Assembly: GCF_011100465.1 (NCBI RefSeq)
Contig: NZ_CP049740.1
Location: 2,100,001-2,164,000, forward strand
Direction of reading: 5' to 3'
DNA from: Jeotgalibaca arthritidis
GTDB lineage: Bacteria; Bacillota; Bacilli; Lactobacillales; Aerococcaceae
DNA: 64,000 nt
Shown here: in pieces, positions 50,574 through 61,548 of the stretch
How the letters are laid out: each line of letters opens with the position of its first letter
How positions within the stretch are numbered: the first letter of the stretch is position 1
Made by a program: the position numbers and the translations under genes
The notes under the pieces: generated by a model
Seen by the model: the letters and a program-made list of their open reading frames with translations, nothing else
Database searches by the model: none
What the model was told of the DNA's origin: nothing

Positions 50574-50579
50574 TATAAT
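50574..50579 (+). promoter_or_regulatory. -10 element for parE-parC
   Basis: A perfect TATAAT, 46 bp before parE. A TTTACA at 50548-50553 is 20 bp upstream, longer than ideal. The 232-bp plsY-parE gap holds nothing else that I recognise. Confidence 0.45.
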
Positions 50580-50624
50580 AGAATGGATGTTCGAATTCCG
50601 TAGAAGTAATAAAGGGGTTTAACT

Positions 50625-52700
50625 ATGACACGAATGAAAAGCAACGAATATAATGATAATTCAATACAGGTTTTAGAAGGGCTGGATGCCGTTCGGAAAA
50701 GGCCAGGGATGTATATTGGATCTACGGATAGTCGTGGTTTGCATCACATGGTATATGAAATAGTCGACAATGCTGTCGATGAGGCTCTATCTGGTTTTGC
50801 AGATGAAATAGCTGTTACTATCCATGCTGATCAAAGCATCACTGTTAAGGATAACGGACGTGGGATGCCAACTGGTATGCATCAATCGGGAATACCAACG
50901 ATTCAAGTTATTTTTACCGTCCTACATGCAGGTGGTAAATTTGGCCAAGCAGGTGGCTATAAAACATCTGGTGGCTTGCACGGTGTAGGTGCCAGTGTCG
51001 TTAATGGCCTCTCTGAATTCTTAGAAGTTAGCGTGACACGCGATAAAATGATTTATCATTTAAATTTTGAAAATGGCGGTAAACCAGCCGGAAAACTAAA
51101 AAAAGAAAAAACAACAGCTACTTCAAGTGGCTCATCTATTCATTTTTTACCAGACCGTGAGATTTTCGGATCAGCTCAACTATCTTATGATATTTTGGCA
51201 GAGCGGATGAGAGAATCTGCTTTCCTTTTAAAAGGCTTGAAGATTACCTTAACTGATGAACGTCATGATAAGAGTGAGGTTTTCTATTACGAAGAAGGAA
51301 TCAGTGAATTTGTTGCCTACTTAAATGAAGAAAAAGACACCTTAACTAAGATTACAAGTTTTTCAGGAATTATTGAAGGTATTGAAGTGGAGTTTGCCTT
51401 CCAATATAACGATGGCTATTCGGAAACCATTTTATCTTTTGTTAATAATGTACGGACTAAAGATGGTGGAACCCACGAGATTGGTGCTAAGACAGGAATG
51501 ACAAAAGCATTTAATGAATACGCCCGTAAAATTGCCTTGTTAAAAGAAAAAGATAAAAATTTAGAAGGCAGCGACGTTCGTGAAGGACTGACAGCTGTCT
51601 TAAGTTTGCGCGTTCCAGAAGAGATTCTACAGTTTGAAGGACAAACAAAAGAAAAACTAGGAACACCACAAGCTCGCCCAATCGTTGATAATTTAATTAA
51701 TGAGAAGTTAAGTTTTTTCTTAATCGAGAACGGTGAAATTGGACAAATGCTCATTCGTAAATCATTAAAAGCGAGAGAAGCGCGTGACGCTGCTCGTAAG
51801 GCGCGAGAACTATCACGTAATGGTAAAAAGAAAAAGGGCGAATTACTTTTATCTGGCAAGCTAACACCTGCTCAAGGGAAAAATGCTAAGAAAAATGAAT
51901 TGTACTTAGTCGAAGGGGATTCTGCTGGTGGATCTGCTAAACAGGGACGTGACCGTAAATTCCAAGCTATCTTACCGCTAAGAGGGAAGGTTATTAATAC
52001 TGAGCGTGCCAGCATGCAGGATATTTTGAAAAACGAAGAAATCAGTACCATTATTCATACTGTGGGTGCTGGTGTTGGAACTGATTTTGAAGTCGCAGAC
52101 AGTAATTACGATAAAGTCATTATTATGACCGATGCGGATACCGATGGGGCTCATATTCAAACCTTGCTATTAACATTCTTCTACCGTTACATGAAACCAC
52201 TTCTAGAAGCCGGTAAAGTTTACTTAGCACAGCCACCATTATATAAGGTATCAAAAGGTAGTGGAAAAAAAGAAGTTATTGAATACGCTTGGACAGAAAA
52301 AGAGTTGGACGAAAAAATTAAAAAAGTTGGCAAAGGTTATATTTTGCAACGCTATAAAGGGCTCGGTGAGATGAACGCTGACCAATTGTGGGATACAACG
52401 ATGAATCCAGAAACTCGTACACTTATTCGAGTTGTCATTGATGACAAAGCTCAGGTCGAGCGACGTGTGACGACCTTAATGGGTAATAAAGTAGAACCAC
52501 GGCGTAAATGGATTGAAAGTCATGTCCAGTTTACACTGGAAGATGATAAAAGTATTCTAGAAGAAACAGAAAAAGACGAACGTTCAGAAGCAACTCAACA
52601 AGTAAAGAAACAAATCCGTCATGAAAAAACTCATACAGAAGCCGATGCATCGTTTGATGGTATCGACCAAACTGTCTTGGATATTGAAAGTGGTGAATAA
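50625..52700 (+). CDS. parE: Topoisomerase IV subunit B
   Basis: ATPase subunit of the decatenating topoisomerase. The 691 residues have the GHKL domain ([41 protein letters not shown]) and a transducer domain. The TOPRIM segment carries [17 protein letters not shown] and the [10 protein letters not shown] acidic triplet. parE rather than gyrB is indicated by direct pairing with parC and plsY. The C-terminal 50 residues are charged and variable. Confidence 0.96.
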   Translation: MTRMKSNEYNDNSIQVLEGLDAVRKRPGMYIGSTDSRGLHHMVYEIVDNAVDEALSGFADEIAVTIHADQSITVKDNGRGMPTGMHQSGIPTIQVIFTVLHAGGKFGQAGGYKTSGGLHGVGASVVNGLSEFLEVSVTRDKMIYHLNFENGGKPAGKLKKEKTTATSSGSSIHFLPDREIFGSAQLSYDILAERMRESAFLLKGLKITLTDERHDKSEVFYYEEGISEFVAYLNEEKDTLTKITSFSGIIEGIEVEFAFQYNDGYSETILSFVNNVRTKDGGTHEIGAKTGMTKAFNEYARKIALLKEKDKNLEGSDVREGLTAVLSLRVPEEILQFEGQTKEKLGTPQARPIVDNLINEKLSFFLIENGEIGQMLIRKSLKAREARDAARKARELSRNGKKKKGELLLSGKLTPAQGKNAKKNELYLVEGDSAGGSAKQGRDRKFQAILPLRGKVINTERASMQDILKNEEISTIIHTVGAGVGTDFEVADSNYDKVIIMTDADTDGAHIQTLLLTFFYRYMKPLLEAGKVYLAQPPLYKVSKGSGKKEVIEYAWTEKELDEKIKKVGKGYILQRYKGLGEMNADQLWDTTMNPETRTLIRVVIDDKAQVERRVTTLMGNKVEPRRKWIESHVQFTLEDDKSILEETEKDERSEATQQVKKQIRHEKTHTEADASFDGIDQTVLDIESGE

Positions 52701-52702
52701 GG

Positions 52703-55174
52703 TTGGCAGAAAGACAAGATATTAAAGAACTAATGATGGAAGATGTCATGAGTGATCGTTTCGGTCGCTATTCTAAATACATCATCCAAGACCGCGCGCT
52801 TCCTGATATTCGCGATGGTCTAAAACCTGTACAGCGTCGTATCTTATACGCCATGTATGTTAGTGGCAATACTGCCGACAAGCAATTTCGTAAATCAGCT
52901 AAAACAGTTGGTAATGTTATTGGTAACTATCACCCTCATGGGGATTCCAGCGTTTATGAGGCGATGGTTCGCTTAAGTCAAGACTGGAAGATACGTGAAC
53001 CTTTAATTGAAATGCACGGTAACAATGGTAGTATGGACGGTGATCCAGCTGCCGCTATGCGGTACACGGAAGCAAGATTATCAAAAATTGCTAGTGAATT
53101 ATTAGGTGATATTGATAAAGAGACCGTTGATTTTATGCTTAACTTTGATGATACGGATGAAGAGCCATTGGTATTACCAGCTCGTTATCCCAATTTATTA
53201 GTTAATGGGACAACTGGGATTTCAGCAGGTTATGCGACCGATATCCCACCTCATAATTTGGGTGAGATTATTGACGCTACAACTTATTTAATTGACCATC
53301 CCAATGCGAGTTTGGATAAGCTTATGACCTTTGTTAAGGGACCAGACTTTCCAACAGGAGCGATTATTCAAGGGATTGATGGTTTAAAATCGGCTTACAA
53401 GACCGGTAAAGGGAAAGTTGTTGTACGTTCAAAGACAACAATAGAGTCTCTTAGAGGCGGTAAGCAACAAATCGTCATCAATGAAATTCCTTATGAAGTT
53501 AACAAAGCCCAGTTAGTGAAGAAAATGGACGAAATCCGTATCAATCGTAAAATTGAAGGGATTGCTGAAGTTCGTGACGAAACTGACCGTACAGGCTTAC
53601 AGATTGTTGTTGAACTGAAGAAAGATGTTAATGCAGAGGGGATTTTAAATTACCTTTTCAAAAATACTGATCTTCAAGTAAACTACAACTTCAATATGGT
53701 TGCTATTGATGAACTGATGCCAAAGCAAATTGGATTAAGCGATAGTTTAAACGCCTATATTAAACACCAAAAGGAAGTTATTAGCAGACGTACACGCTAT
53801 AATCTGAAAAAAGCAGAAACACGCTTGCATATTGTGGATGCTTTGATTAAGGTTATTTCCGTTTTGGATGAAGTGATTCAATTGATTCGTAACTCGAGCG
53901 ACAAGCGTGATGCTAAAAACAACTTAATTAATGCTTATCAATTTTCAGAAGCTCAAGCAGAAGCGATTGTATCCTTGCAGCTATACCGTTTAACCAATAC
54001 AGATATTGTTGCATTACAAAATGAACGGTTAGACTTAAGCGAATTAATTGCGTCATATAATAGTATTTTAAAAAATGAACAAACATTATTACGTGTGATG
54101 AAAAATGAACTAAATGATGTGAAGAAAAAATACGCAACGCCAAGATTGTCTGTTGTTGAAGAAGAAATTGAAGAAATTAAGATTGAAACAGAAGTTTTAA
54201 TTCCAGAAGAAGAGGTCTTTGTTGTCTTAACTCAAGAAGGTTACTATAAACGCACAACTTTACGATCTTTCGCTGCCAGCGAACGAGATGATGTTGGGCT
54301 TCGTGAAGGAGATCAACCATTGTTAATTGAAAAAGCATCAACCTTAGATGCTATTGCAATTTTTACTAGCAAGGGCGATTACATGCATTTTCCAATTCAC
54401 GAATTACCTGAATTAAAATGGAAAGACATGGGTCATCACTTATCACAAAGTATCCCATTCTCAAGTAATGAAGAAATTATCGCTGCTAAAGTTATTCGTC
54501 ATGATGAACCGTTAACAGATAAACAAACGGTTGTCTTCATGACAAAAGAAGGTATGATGAAACGTTCACTGTTATCAGATTATCAAAGCTTTAGAGGCTA
54601 TAAACGAAAGAAAACAACAGCGATTAAGCTAAAAACAGAAACTGATAGTGTCACTAATATTTACTTTGTTGATGAAACAAATACGTCTCATGAAGTATTG
54701 TTGATTACAAACGGCGGCTTTAGCTTGCGTTACTTACTCGATGAAGTATCACCAACGGGCTTACGAACAAGTGGTGTTAAAGCCATTAACCTAAAGGCAG
54801 ATGATTATGTTGTCGGTGGTGCAGTCTTTGATCTAGACGATGAAAAGTATCCAATCTTAATCTTGACGCAACGTGGCAATGCTAAACGTTTTAGAACTGG
54901 AGAAATCCCTCGTTTAGGAAGAGCAAAACGCGGCTTAATGTTGATTAAAGAATTAAAGGCTAACCCACACCGAATTATCTTCGTCGATGCGGGAACAGAT
55001 GCTAACAGTTTATACGCCCTTCGGACAACGAGAGGGCAAGATAAAGAAGTCTATAGCAAGTCTATTCCATTTACTGCTCGCTACACTAATGGTAGTGCTC
55101 TTCTTGCAGAACGAGATGAAGGCAACATTTTTACCATTAAAAAAATACATGACCTTTCACAATTAGAAGGATAA
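52703..55174 (+). CDS. parC: Topoisomerase IV subunit A
   Basis: DNA cleavage subunit. The 823 residues have the winged-helix/tower core ([39 protein letters not shown], the quinolone-determining segment) with the catalytic Y121 in [14 protein letters not shown] long coiled coil and a C-terminal beta-pinwheel of repeated blades ([26 protein letters not shown]) follow. The start is TTG two bases after the parE stop; GTGGTG is the only ribosome-binding site in place. Confidence 0.95.
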   Translation: MAERQDIKELMMEDVMSDRFGRYSKYIIQDRALPDIRDGLKPVQRRILYAMYVSGNTADKQFRKSAKTVGNVIGNYHPHGDSSVYEAMVRLSQDWKIREPLIEMHGNNGSMDGDPAAAMRYTEARLSKIASELLGDIDKETVDFMLNFDDTDEEPLVLPARYPNLLVNGTTGISAGYATDIPPHNLGEIIDATTYLIDHPNASLDKLMTFVKGPDFPTGAIIQGIDGLKSAYKTGKGKVVVRSKTTIESLRGGKQQIVINEIPYEVNKAQLVKKMDEIRINRKIEGIAEVRDETDRTGLQIVVELKKDVNAEGILNYLFKNTDLQVNYNFNMVAIDELMPKQIGLSDSLNAYIKHQKEVISRRTRYNLKKAETRLHIVDALIKVISVLDEVIQLIRNSSDKRDAKNNLINAYQFSEAQAEAIVSLQLYRLTNTDIVALQNERLDLSELIASYNSILKNEQTLLRVMKNELNDVKKKYATPRLSVVEEEIEEIKIETEVLIPEEEVFVVLTQEGYYKRTTLRSFAASERDDVGLREGDQPLLIEKASTLDAIAIFTSKGDYMHFPIHELPELKWKDMGHHLSQSIPFSSNEEIIAAKVIRHDEPLTDKQTVVFMTKEGMMKRSLLSDYQSFRGYKRKKTTAIKLKTETDSVTNIYFVDETNTSHEVLLITNGGFSLRYLLDEVSPTGLRTSGVKAINLKADDYVVGGAVFDLDDEKYPILILTQRGNAKRFRTGEIPRLGRAKRGLMLIKELKANPHRIIFVDAGTDANSLYALRTTRGQDKEVYSKSIPFTARYTNGSALLAERDEGNIFTIKKIHDLSQLEG

Positions 55175-55192
55175 AGTAACACAAATTAGTAC

Positions 55193-55233
55193 AGAAACAG
55201 ACTGTTGTATAATACAGGCTGTTTCTTTTTTTT
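55193..55233 (+). terminator. Intrinsic terminator after parC
   Basis: A 13-bp stem with one mismatch (55193-55205 with 55214-55226) and an eight-T tail. Confidence 0.88.
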
Positions 55234-55357
55234 AAAAAATTTGTCTAAAAGGTGAATAAAATACGATGTTTGACGTTTGATAAAACGCTGTTAAATCAAT
55301 GTTTTATCGGGTTTCTTCACACGTTTTAAATAAATAAAACAAAAAGCTTGAAAAGTG

Positions 55358-55385
55358 TTGCACAATCATTTTAACGTGTTATAAT
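55358..55385 (+). promoter_or_regulatory. Strong promoter of pflB
   Basis: TTGCAC at 55358-55363, a 16-bp spacer and a perfect TATAAT at 55380-55385 with an extended -10 TG at 55377-55378. Confidence 0.75.
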
Positions 55386-55398
55386 AGTGGCATAAAGT

Positions 55399-55416
55399 GT
55401 GTTACATAAATCACAA
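55399..55416 (+). promoter_or_regulatory. Rex-like operator in the pflB leader
   Basis: GTGTTA-N6-TCACAA fits the Rex palindrome TTGTGA-N6-TCACAA with a perfect right half and four of six bases in the left half. It lies just after the expected transcription start. Rex is a redox (NADH/NAD) repressor of fermentation genes, pfl included in several Firmicutes. A further 8-bp inverted repeat (GATAAAAC/GTTTTATC, about 55279-55308) lies upstream of the promoter. Confidence 0.45.
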
Positions 55417-55445
55417 TAAGCTATTTAAAATAGGGGGCAATACAA

Positions 55446-57674
55446 ATGGAACAATGGCAAGGCTTTAAAGGTAAAACATGGAAAGAAGAAGTTGATGTTC
55501 GTGACTTTATTCAACAAAACTATACACCTTACGTAGATGGGGCTGACTTCTTAGAGGGTCCAACAGAAGCTACTAACTCGCTATGGGCACAAGTTATGGA
55601 TTTAACAAAACAAGAGCGCGATGCTGGTGGCGTTCTAGACATGGATACAAAAATTGTATCAACGATTACATCTCATGGTCCTGGTTACTTAAACAAAGAC
55701 AAAGAAAAAGTTGTCGGTGTTCAAACTGACGAACCATTTAAACGATCATTACAACCATTTGGTGGTATTCGTATGAGTGAGCAATCAGCAGAAGCTTACG
55801 GTTATGAAATTGATGCGGAAGTATCTAAAATTTTCCGTGACTACAGAAAAACACATAATCAAGGTGTATTCGATGCTTACACACCAGAAATGCGTGCAGC
55901 ACGTTCAAATAAAGTTATTACAGGTTTGCCAGATGCTTATGGACGTGGCCGTATTATCGGAGACTACCGTCGTGTAGCACTATATGGTGTTGACTTCTTA
56001 ATGCAAGAAAAACTAAAAGATTATGCAGTGGTAGGAAACGGTACAATGTCAGAAGATATTATCCGTCTACGTGAAGAAATGAGCGAGCAATACCGTGCAT
56101 TGAAACAATTAAAAGAACTTGGAAATATTTATGGTTTTGATATTTCAAGACCTGCTGAAACAGCACAGGAAGCGTTCCAATGGTTATACCTTGGTTATCT
56201 AGCAGCTGTAAAACAACAAAATGGTGCGGCTATGTCTCTAGGACGTGTATCAACATTCTTAGACATCTACATTCAACGTGATCTTGAGAATGGTACATTG
56301 ACTGAAATCGAAGCACAAGAAATTGTTGACCACTTTGTTATGAAATTACGTTTGGTTAAATTTGCACGTACACCTGATTACAACGAATTATTCTCAGGAG
56401 ACCCAACATGGGTAACAGAGTCAATTGGTGGTATGGGTGAAGATGGTCGTACATTAGTGACAAAGAGTAGCTTCCGTTTCTTGCAAACACTTAAAAATAT
56501 GGGAACAGCTCCAGAACCAAACTTGACTGTGTTATGGTCAACACATTTGCCTGAAGCATTCAAAAAATTCTGTGCTCATATTTCGATTGAAACAAGCTCA
56601 ATCCAATACGAAAATGATGATGTGATGCGTCTAGAGTGGGGCGATGATTACGGTATTGCATGTTGTGTGTCAGCTATGCGTATTGGTAAACAAATGCAAT
56701 TCTTTGGTGCTCGTGCCAACTTAGCGAAAACACTTCTATATGCGATTAACGGTGGTGTAGATGAAGTAACTAAGAAACAAGTTGGTCCTAAATACCAACC
56801 AATTACATCTGAATACTTAGACTACGATGAAGTAATGGAGAAATATGACTTAATGAATGAATGGGTTGCAGGATTGTACCTCAATACATTGAATGTTATT
56901 CATTATATGCATGACAAATATAGCTATGAAGATCTAGAAATGGCGCTTCATGATACACATATCGTTCGTACAATGGCAACAGGTATTGCTGGCTTCTCTG
57001 TAGCGATTGATTCATTATCAGCTATTAAACATGCTAAAGTAAAGGTTATTCGTGATGAAGATGGTATCGCTGTAGATTTCGAAATAGAAGGCGACTATCC
57101 AAAATATGGTAATAATGATGACCGTGCTGATGATATTGGTGTTTGGTTATTGAAAGACTTCATGAGTAAAGTGAAGAAACACAAAACTTACCGTGATGCA
57201 AAACATACAACATCAATTTTAACGATTACATCAAATGTTGTTTACGGTAAGAGTACAGGAGCAACACCAGATGGCCGTAAAGCGGGTGTCCCATTTGCGC
57301 CAGGAGCAAACCCATTACACGGTAGAGATACACATGGTGCTCTAGCAAGTTTATCATCAGTTGCTAAAATCCCTTACCAATACTCATTAGATGGTATCTC
57401 AAATACATTCTCAATCGTTCCAAAAGCATTAGGACGTGAGGCTGATATTCAAGAAGAAAACTTAGCAAGTATGTTAGATGGTTACGCACGTAAAGGTGGT
57501 CACCACTTGAACGTTAACGTATTTAACCGTGATACTTTACTAGATGCTATGGAGCATCCAGAAAACTACCCACAATTAACCATTCGTGTATCAGGTTACG
57601 CTGTTAACTTTATTAAATTAACACGTGAACAACAATTGGACGTTATTAACCGTACAATGCACGAAAGCATGTAA
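55446..57674 (+). CDS. pflB: Formate C-acetyltransferase (pyruvate formate-lyase)
   Basis: Glycyl-radical enzyme that turns pyruvate and CoA into acetyl-CoA and formate under anaerobic conditions. The 742 residues have the adjacent active-site cysteines C406-C407 (GIACCVSAM) and the radical Gly717 in [27 protein letters not shown] and [20 protein letters not shown] are also typical. Codon use is biased towards high expression. It is followed by its activase after two hairpins. Confidence 0.98.
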   Translation: MEQWQGFKGKTWKEEVDVRDFIQQNYTPYVDGADFLEGPTEATNSLWAQVMDLTKQERDAGGVLDMDTKIVSTITSHGPGYLNKDKEKVVGVQTDEPFKRSLQPFGGIRMSEQSAEAYGYEIDAEVSKIFRDYRKTHNQGVFDAYTPEMRAARSNKVITGLPDAYGRGRIIGDYRRVALYGVDFLMQEKLKDYAVVGNGTMSEDIIRLREEMSEQYRALKQLKELGNIYGFDISRPAETAQEAFQWLYLGYLAAVKQQNGAAMSLGRVSTFLDIYIQRDLENGTLTEIEAQEIVDHFVMKLRLVKFARTPDYNELFSGDPTWVTESIGGMGEDGRTLVTKSSFRFLQTLKNMGTAPEPNLTVLWSTHLPEAFKKFCAHISIETSSIQYENDDVMRLEWGDDYGIACCVSAMRIGKQMQFFGARANLAKTLLYAINGGVDEVTKKQVGPKYQPITSEYLDYDEVMEKYDLMNEWVAGLYLNTLNVIHYMHDKYSYEDLEMALHDTHIVRTMATGIAGFSVAIDSLSAIKHAKVKVIRDEDGIAVDFEIEGDYPKYGNNDDRADDIGVWLLKDFMSKVKKHKTYRDAKHTTSILTITSNVVYGKSTGATPDGRKAGVPFAPGANPLHGRDTHGALASLSSVAKIPYQYSLDGISNTFSIVPKALGREADIQEENLASMLDGYARKGGHHLNVNVFNRDTLLDAMEHPENYPQLTIRVSGYAVNFIKLTREQQLDVINRTMHESM

Positions 57675-57687
57675 GACCAATCGGATG

Positions 57688-57749
57688 CGGATGAGTCAAT
57701 GATTCATCCGTTTTCCATCAAAGGGAGAGAGCCCCTTATCTCTCTTTTT
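57688..57749 (+). terminator. Two hairpins between pflB and pflA (partial terminators)
   Basis: The first has arms 57688-57696 and 57702-57710 (9 bp, one G-U) and TTTT. The second pairs AGAGAG (57726-57731) with CTCTCT (57740-57745) and has a T run to 57749. Either could lower pflA expression relative to pflB. Confidence 0.6.
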
Positions 57750-57785
57750 GATGGGAAAGAAGCAAAGAGAAAAGGAGTTATGACG

Positions 57786-58550
57786 ATGACTAACGCACTA
57801 ACAGGATTTGTTCACTCAACTGAAAGTTTCGGATCGGTTGACGGACCTGGTATTCGTTTTATTGTTTTTATGCAAGGTTGTCGCATGCGATGCGAATTTT
57901 GCCATAATCCAGACACATGGAATATGGGTGGCGGAAATGAAATGACAACAGATGACGTATTAGAAATGGCATTACAATATAGAGAGTTTTGGGGAGAAAA
58001 GGGTGGTATTACCATTAGTGGTGGTGAACCATTATTACAGATTGACTTTATTATTGAACTCTTCCAAAAAGCAAAAGCACAAGGCATTAATACAACGATT
58101 GACACGTGTGGCCAACCGTTTACCTATGATGAACCATTCTTCGGTCGCTTTGAAGAGTTAATGAAGGTTACTGACCTATTATTAATGGATATTAAACACA
58201 TCGATAGCCAAAAACATAAAGAACTAACCATGTGGCGTAATGAGAGCATCATTGATATGACCCAATATTTATCAAAAATCGGCCAGCCGATTTGGGTTCG
58301 TCACGTTTTAATTCCAGAGCGAACTGACTATGACCATTATTTGAAAGAATTAGGCGACTATATTGCCACTTTGGAAAATGTTCAAAAAGTAGAGATTCTT
58401 CCATACCATAAAATGGGGATCTATAAATACCAAGCCTTAGGTATTCCTTATAAATTAGAAGGCATTGATCCTCCAACAGCAGAACGTGTGGAGAATGCTC
58501 GGAAATTATTACGCTGTGATGAGTATAAAGGTTACTTAAAAGCAAATTAA
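57786..58550 (+). CDS. pflA: Pyruvate formate-lyase activating enzyme
   Basis: Radical SAM activase that installs the glycyl radical on PflB. The 254 residues have the cluster motif C32-X3-C36-X2-C39 (GCRMRCEFCHNPDTW), SVDGPGIRF just before it, and ITISGGEPLLQ. The ATG at 57786 is chosen because AAAGGAG is too near the ATG at 57780. A longer frame back to 57699 runs through the hairpins and is unlikely to be coding. Confidence 0.96.
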   Translation: MTNALTGFVHSTESFGSVDGPGIRFIVFMQGCRMRCEFCHNPDTWNMGGGNEMTTDDVLEMALQYREFWGEKGGITISGGEPLLQIDFIIELFQKAKAQGINTTIDTCGQPFTYDEPFFGRFEELMKVTDLLLMDIKHIDSQKHKELTMWRNESIIDMTQYLSKIGQPIWVRHVLIPERTDYDHYLKELGDYIATLENVQKVEILPYHKMGIYKYQALGIPYKLEGIDPPTAERVENARKLLRCDEYKGYLKAN

Positions 58551-58556
58551 ATCTAC

Positions 58557-58596
58557 AAGGAAAAGGGAGATAACCGTTGCCCTTTTCCTTTTTTTT
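58557..58596 (+). terminator. Intrinsic terminator after pflA
   Basis: A perfect 11-bp stem AAGGAAAAGGG/CCCTTTTCCTT with a 12-base loop and long T run. Confidence 0.9.
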
Positions 58597-58641
58597 GATT
58601 ATCATTAAAAAAGATAAGAAATGAAAGAGGGACATTAAACT

Positions 58642-59571
58642 ATGGAAAAATTATTAGTTTTCGGACACCAAAATCCGGATACAGATGCAATTACATCAGC
58701 AATCTCATTTGCATATTATTTAAATCAAATCGGCGTTGAAGCAGAAGCTGTTGCGCTAGGAGAGGTTAGCGATGAAACGGCATATGCCTTAAACCAGTTT
58801 AATACTGAAGCACCACGCGTAATCGAAACAGCTGCAAACGAAGTGAAAGCTGTTGCGCTTGTGGACCACAATGAATTCCAACAAAGTGTATCAGATATTG
58901 CTGACTTAGACGTTCAATACGTGATTGACCACCACCGTATTAGTAACTTCCAAACTGCAAATCCACTTTATTACCGTGCAGAACCAGTAGGCTGTACAAA
59001 CACAGTTATTTACAAACTATTTAAAGAAAAAAATATCGAGATTCCAGCGCAAATTGCAGGGTTGATGTTATCAGCTATTATTTCTGATACCTTATTGTTC
59101 AAATCACCAACATGTACGCAAGAAGATATTGAAACGGCAGCCGCTTTAGCTGAAATTGCTGGCGTTGATTCATCAGATTACGGTTTAGCTATGCTAAAAG
59201 CTGGTACAAATCTAGATGATATCTCATCAGAAGATTTACTTGATTTAGATGCTAAGTCATTCCCAATGGCTGACAAAACTGTTCGTGTGGCACAAGTTAA
59301 TACGGTTGATTTCCAAGATGTTTTAAAACGTCAAGATGAATTAATGGCATTAATGACTGCTGAAAATACAAAAGAAAATTATGATTTATTTGTCTTAATT
59401 GTAACGAATATTATTGATAGTGATTCAACGATCTTAGCAATTGGATCAGGTGTTGCTAAAATTGAACAAGCTTTCAACGTTCAATTGGATAATCACCAAA
59501 CTTTCTTAGCGGGCGTTGTGTCACGTAAGAAACAAGTTGTTCCACAATTAACAGAAGCATATACAAACTAA
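58642..59571 (+). CDS. ppaC: Manganese-dependent inorganic pyrophosphatase
   Basis: Family II pyrophosphatase of the DHH superfamily; it pulls biosynthetic reactions by hydrolysing PPi. The 309 residues show FGHQNPDTDAITSAI, LVDHNEFQQS, the DHH motif in VIDHHRISNF, and the C-terminal SRKKQVVPQL that binds substrate. No CBS insert is present. AGAGGG precedes the ATG. Confidence 0.97.
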   Translation: MEKLLVFGHQNPDTDAITSAISFAYYLNQIGVEAEAVALGEVSDETAYALNQFNTEAPRVIETAANEVKAVALVDHNEFQQSVSDIADLDVQYVIDHHRISNFQTANPLYYRAEPVGCTNTVIYKLFKEKNIEIPAQIAGLMLSAIISDTLLFKSPTCTQEDIETAAALAEIAGVDSSDYGLAMLKAGTNLDDISSEDLLDLDAKSFPMADKTVRVAQVNTVDFQDVLKRQDELMALMTAENTKENYDLFVLIVTNIIDSDSTILAIGSGVAKIEQAFNVQLDNHQTFLAGVVSRKKQVVPQLTEAYTN

Positions 59572-59574
59572 TCC

Positions 59575-59610
59575 AAAACCGCTATGTTTATTAAAAACAT
59601 AGCGGTTTTT
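59575..59610 (+). terminator. Intrinsic terminator after ppaC
   Basis: A perfect 15-bp stem (59575-59589 with 59595-59609) and TTTTT. Confidence 0.92.
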
Positions 59611-59681
59611 ATAATAATATCATTAAAAATAATAATATCATTAAAAATAATAATATCATTAAAAATAAAAATATCTTAAAA
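59611..59681 (+). repeat. 18-bp tandem repeat, three perfect copies plus a degenerate one
   Basis: The unit ATAATAATATCATTAAAA occurs at 59611-59628, 59629-59646 and 59647-59664. A 17-bp variant follows at 59665-59681. It begins directly after the ppaC terminator and ends about 25 bp before a TGTTATACT extended -10 (59707-59715) that probably serves the next gene. Confidence 0.93.
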
Positions 59682-59706
59682 AATAATATCTTCATTTCGA
59701 GATATA

Positions 59707-59715
59707 TGTTATACT
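59707..59715 (+). promoter_or_regulatory. Extended -10 promoter of the phosphoesterase gene
   Basis: TGTTATACT, 34 bp before the start. The -35 region falls at the edge of the tandem repeat. Confidence 0.55.
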
Positions 59716-59749
59716 CTTAAGTGAGCACAGCTAGTGAGGTGTAAACAGC

Positions 59750-60571
59750 ATGAAAATAGGTGTCTTATCTGACTTACATATTGACACAAATAGAAAGAAA
59801 CTAAATAGAGGAGACACGTATGACCGGTTGCTCGCTCAATTACTCTACAATAATGAAATTGATTTACTACTAATGGCTGGTGATATATCATCGGATTACC
59901 AAGATAGCATTCAATTTTTAGATCAAATGGTTAAACATAGGGTTTCAAAGCTACTATTTGTTCCAGGTAACCATGATTTTTGGTCGATTCGTAATAAGGA
60001 TACTGACACAGAGGGTATTTACCAAACCTTTTTACAAAGGGAGGATTCGCCTGTCGGCAAACCACTCTTACTAAATGACAAATGGTCAGTTGTGGGGAAT
60101 CCAGGTTGGTATGATTATGGATTTGCCAGTCAAAGTTATACAACTGAACAATTTGAGCAGAAGAAATTGCGTATTGGTGGCTGGAATGATCGATTATATG
60201 TACACTGGAAGCAAAGCGATCAAGAGGTAGCAGAAGCCATGCGGCAACAGCTAGAAGTAGACTGCCAGTCTGTTAATGATCGTCAAATAATTTTGATGAC
60301 ACATATCGTCACACATCCCCAGTTTACCGTACCTTTGCCGCACCGGGTTTATGATTATTACAATGCCTTTTTGGGTAGTAAGAGTTATATGTCCTTGTAT
60401 GAGGATTATCCAATCCGACATAGTGTGATGGGACATGTCCATTTTCGGAAAAGCATGAAAGAAGATGAGATAGCTTATTATTGTCAGTGTCTAGGCAATG
60501 GCAGACATTGGTGGTCAGATGATCCGTATACGGAATTAGCATCAACATTAGAAACCTTTATCATTGAATAG
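59750..60571 (+). CDS. Calcineurin-like metallophosphoesterase
   Basis: A 273-residue cytoplasmic protein with the metal-binding motifs in order: DLHID (about 8-12), MAGDISSD, VPGNHDFWS, MTHIVTH and MGHVHFRKS. The full set of calcineurin-type ligands is there, so it should be a metal-dependent phosphoesterase. Substrate unknown; members of this group occur in many lactic acid bacteria as putative phosphoesterases. GTGAGGTG precedes the ATG. Probably in one transcript with the CorA gene. Confidence 0.88.
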   Translation: MKIGVLSDLHIDTNRKKLNRGDTYDRLLAQLLYNNEIDLLLMAGDISSDYQDSIQFLDQMVKHRVSKLLFVPGNHDFWSIRNKDTDTEGIYQTFLQREDSPVGKPLLLNDKWSVVGNPGWYDYGFASQSYTTEQFEQKKLRIGGWNDRLYVHWKQSDQEVAEAMRQQLEVDCQSVNDRQIILMTHIVTHPQFTVPLPHRVYDYYNAFLGSKSYMSLYEDYPIRHSVMGHVHFRKSMKEDEIAYYCQCLGNGRHWWSDDPYTELASTLETFIIE

Positions 60572-60586
60572 AGTGGAGTGAACAAG

Positions 60587-61522
60587 ATGAGAGCTTTTCG
60601 GTTAGAAGGGCAACACTTTGTGGAGACCAAGGATAGTAATCAAGCAACCCTGATTTTGTATGATAATCCGTCTCAAGACGAAATGGATGACTTGCATCAA
60701 AAAGAAGAGATACCGCTGGATTTTATTACAGATAGCTTGAACCGCTATATGATTCCAAGAAAAGAAACCTTTCGCAACAGTCAGCAAACAGACATTCAAT
60801 TATTGTTGTTTCTCTATCCTTTAATGAAAATTGATGAAACTAATCGACTTGAATATCAAACATTGCCGATCTCAATCATTACGTTAGAAAAAAAAGTTAT
60901 TATGATTTATTCAAAAGAACCTCCGTTTCTAAAAAATGTTCTGAATAGCAACGGAAACTATGATGATTCTCTCTTTATTTTACAATTGCTCTGGCAGCTC
61001 ACCAATGAATACATTGAGGCTATCACACGAATTGATGACATGATTGAAAATATGGAAGAAAACATCGTCCACACAACTCGGAATGAAGCCTTTTATAAAA
61101 TGATCGCCATTAATAAAAGTCTGGTTTATTTTGAAACGGGTATTACCAAGAACCATGACATTATCGCTCATCTGTTTGATCACTTACAAGAAGGTAAGGG
61201 GTCAGACGCAGGTGAACTGTTGCATGACATCCGTGTCTTATCTAACCAAGCAAAGGTCATGCGGAAAGAATCCGATGAAATGATTAGTCATCTCAGTGAA
61301 GTGTTTTCAAGTGTGATTTCTAATAACTTGAATAACATTATGAAGTTTTTGACATCACTGACTATTGTTTTGACCATTCCGACCATTATTGGCTCTTATT
61401 GGGGCATGAATGTAGCTCTACCGTTTGAAGATGATGGTTTTGCATTTCTATTATTAGTTGGCGTCTCTATCATTCTCGGGATACTCACTGTATTTTGGCT
61501 AAAGAAAAAAGATTACTTATAA
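60587..61522 (+). CDS. corA: CorA family magnesium/divalent cation transporter
   Basis: The 311 residues have an N-terminal cytoplasmic domain, a long coiled-coil stalk (about 160-240) and two C-terminal membrane helices (about 250-270 and 285-303). The pore signature GMN is present in SYWGMNVALPF, followed by a short acidic loop. The ATG at 60587 fits GTGGAGTG; a GTG at 60578 lies inside that site. Ion preference (Mg, Co or other) cannot be read from sequence. Confidence 0.92.
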   Translation: MRAFRLEGQHFVETKDSNQATLILYDNPSQDEMDDLHQKEEIPLDFITDSLNRYMIPRKETFRNSQQTDIQLLLFLYPLMKIDETNRLEYQTLPISIITLEKKVIMIYSKEPPFLKNVLNSNGNYDDSLFILQLLWQLTNEYIEAITRIDDMIENMEENIVHTTRNEAFYKMIAINKSLVYFETGITKNHDIIAHLFDHLQEGKGSDAGELLHDIRVLSNQAKVMRKESDEMISHLSEVFSSVISNNLNNIMKFLTSLTIVLTIPTIIGSYWGMNVALPFEDDGFAFLLLVGVSIILGILTVFWLKKKDYL

Positions 61523-61548
61523 CATATAAAAAGAGGAGTATTTTTATC

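Noticed and set aside
51416-51859. 147-codon minus-strand frame inside parE
   Set aside because: A shadow of the parE coding sequence with low-complexity Ser/Lys content.
57699-57785. N-terminal extension of PflA
   Set aside because: The extension reads through two hairpins and the ribosome-binding site of the 57786 start. Its sequence has no PflA similarity.
58249-58635. Open frame of 128 codons on the minus strand over the end of pflA
   Set aside because: It spans the pflA terminator and the coding end of pflA. Its translation has no domain and its start has no ribosome-binding site.
59611-59700. CRISPR array
   Set aside because: The repeats are directly adjacent, without spacers, and AT-only. 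This is a simple tandem repeat and no cas genes are present.
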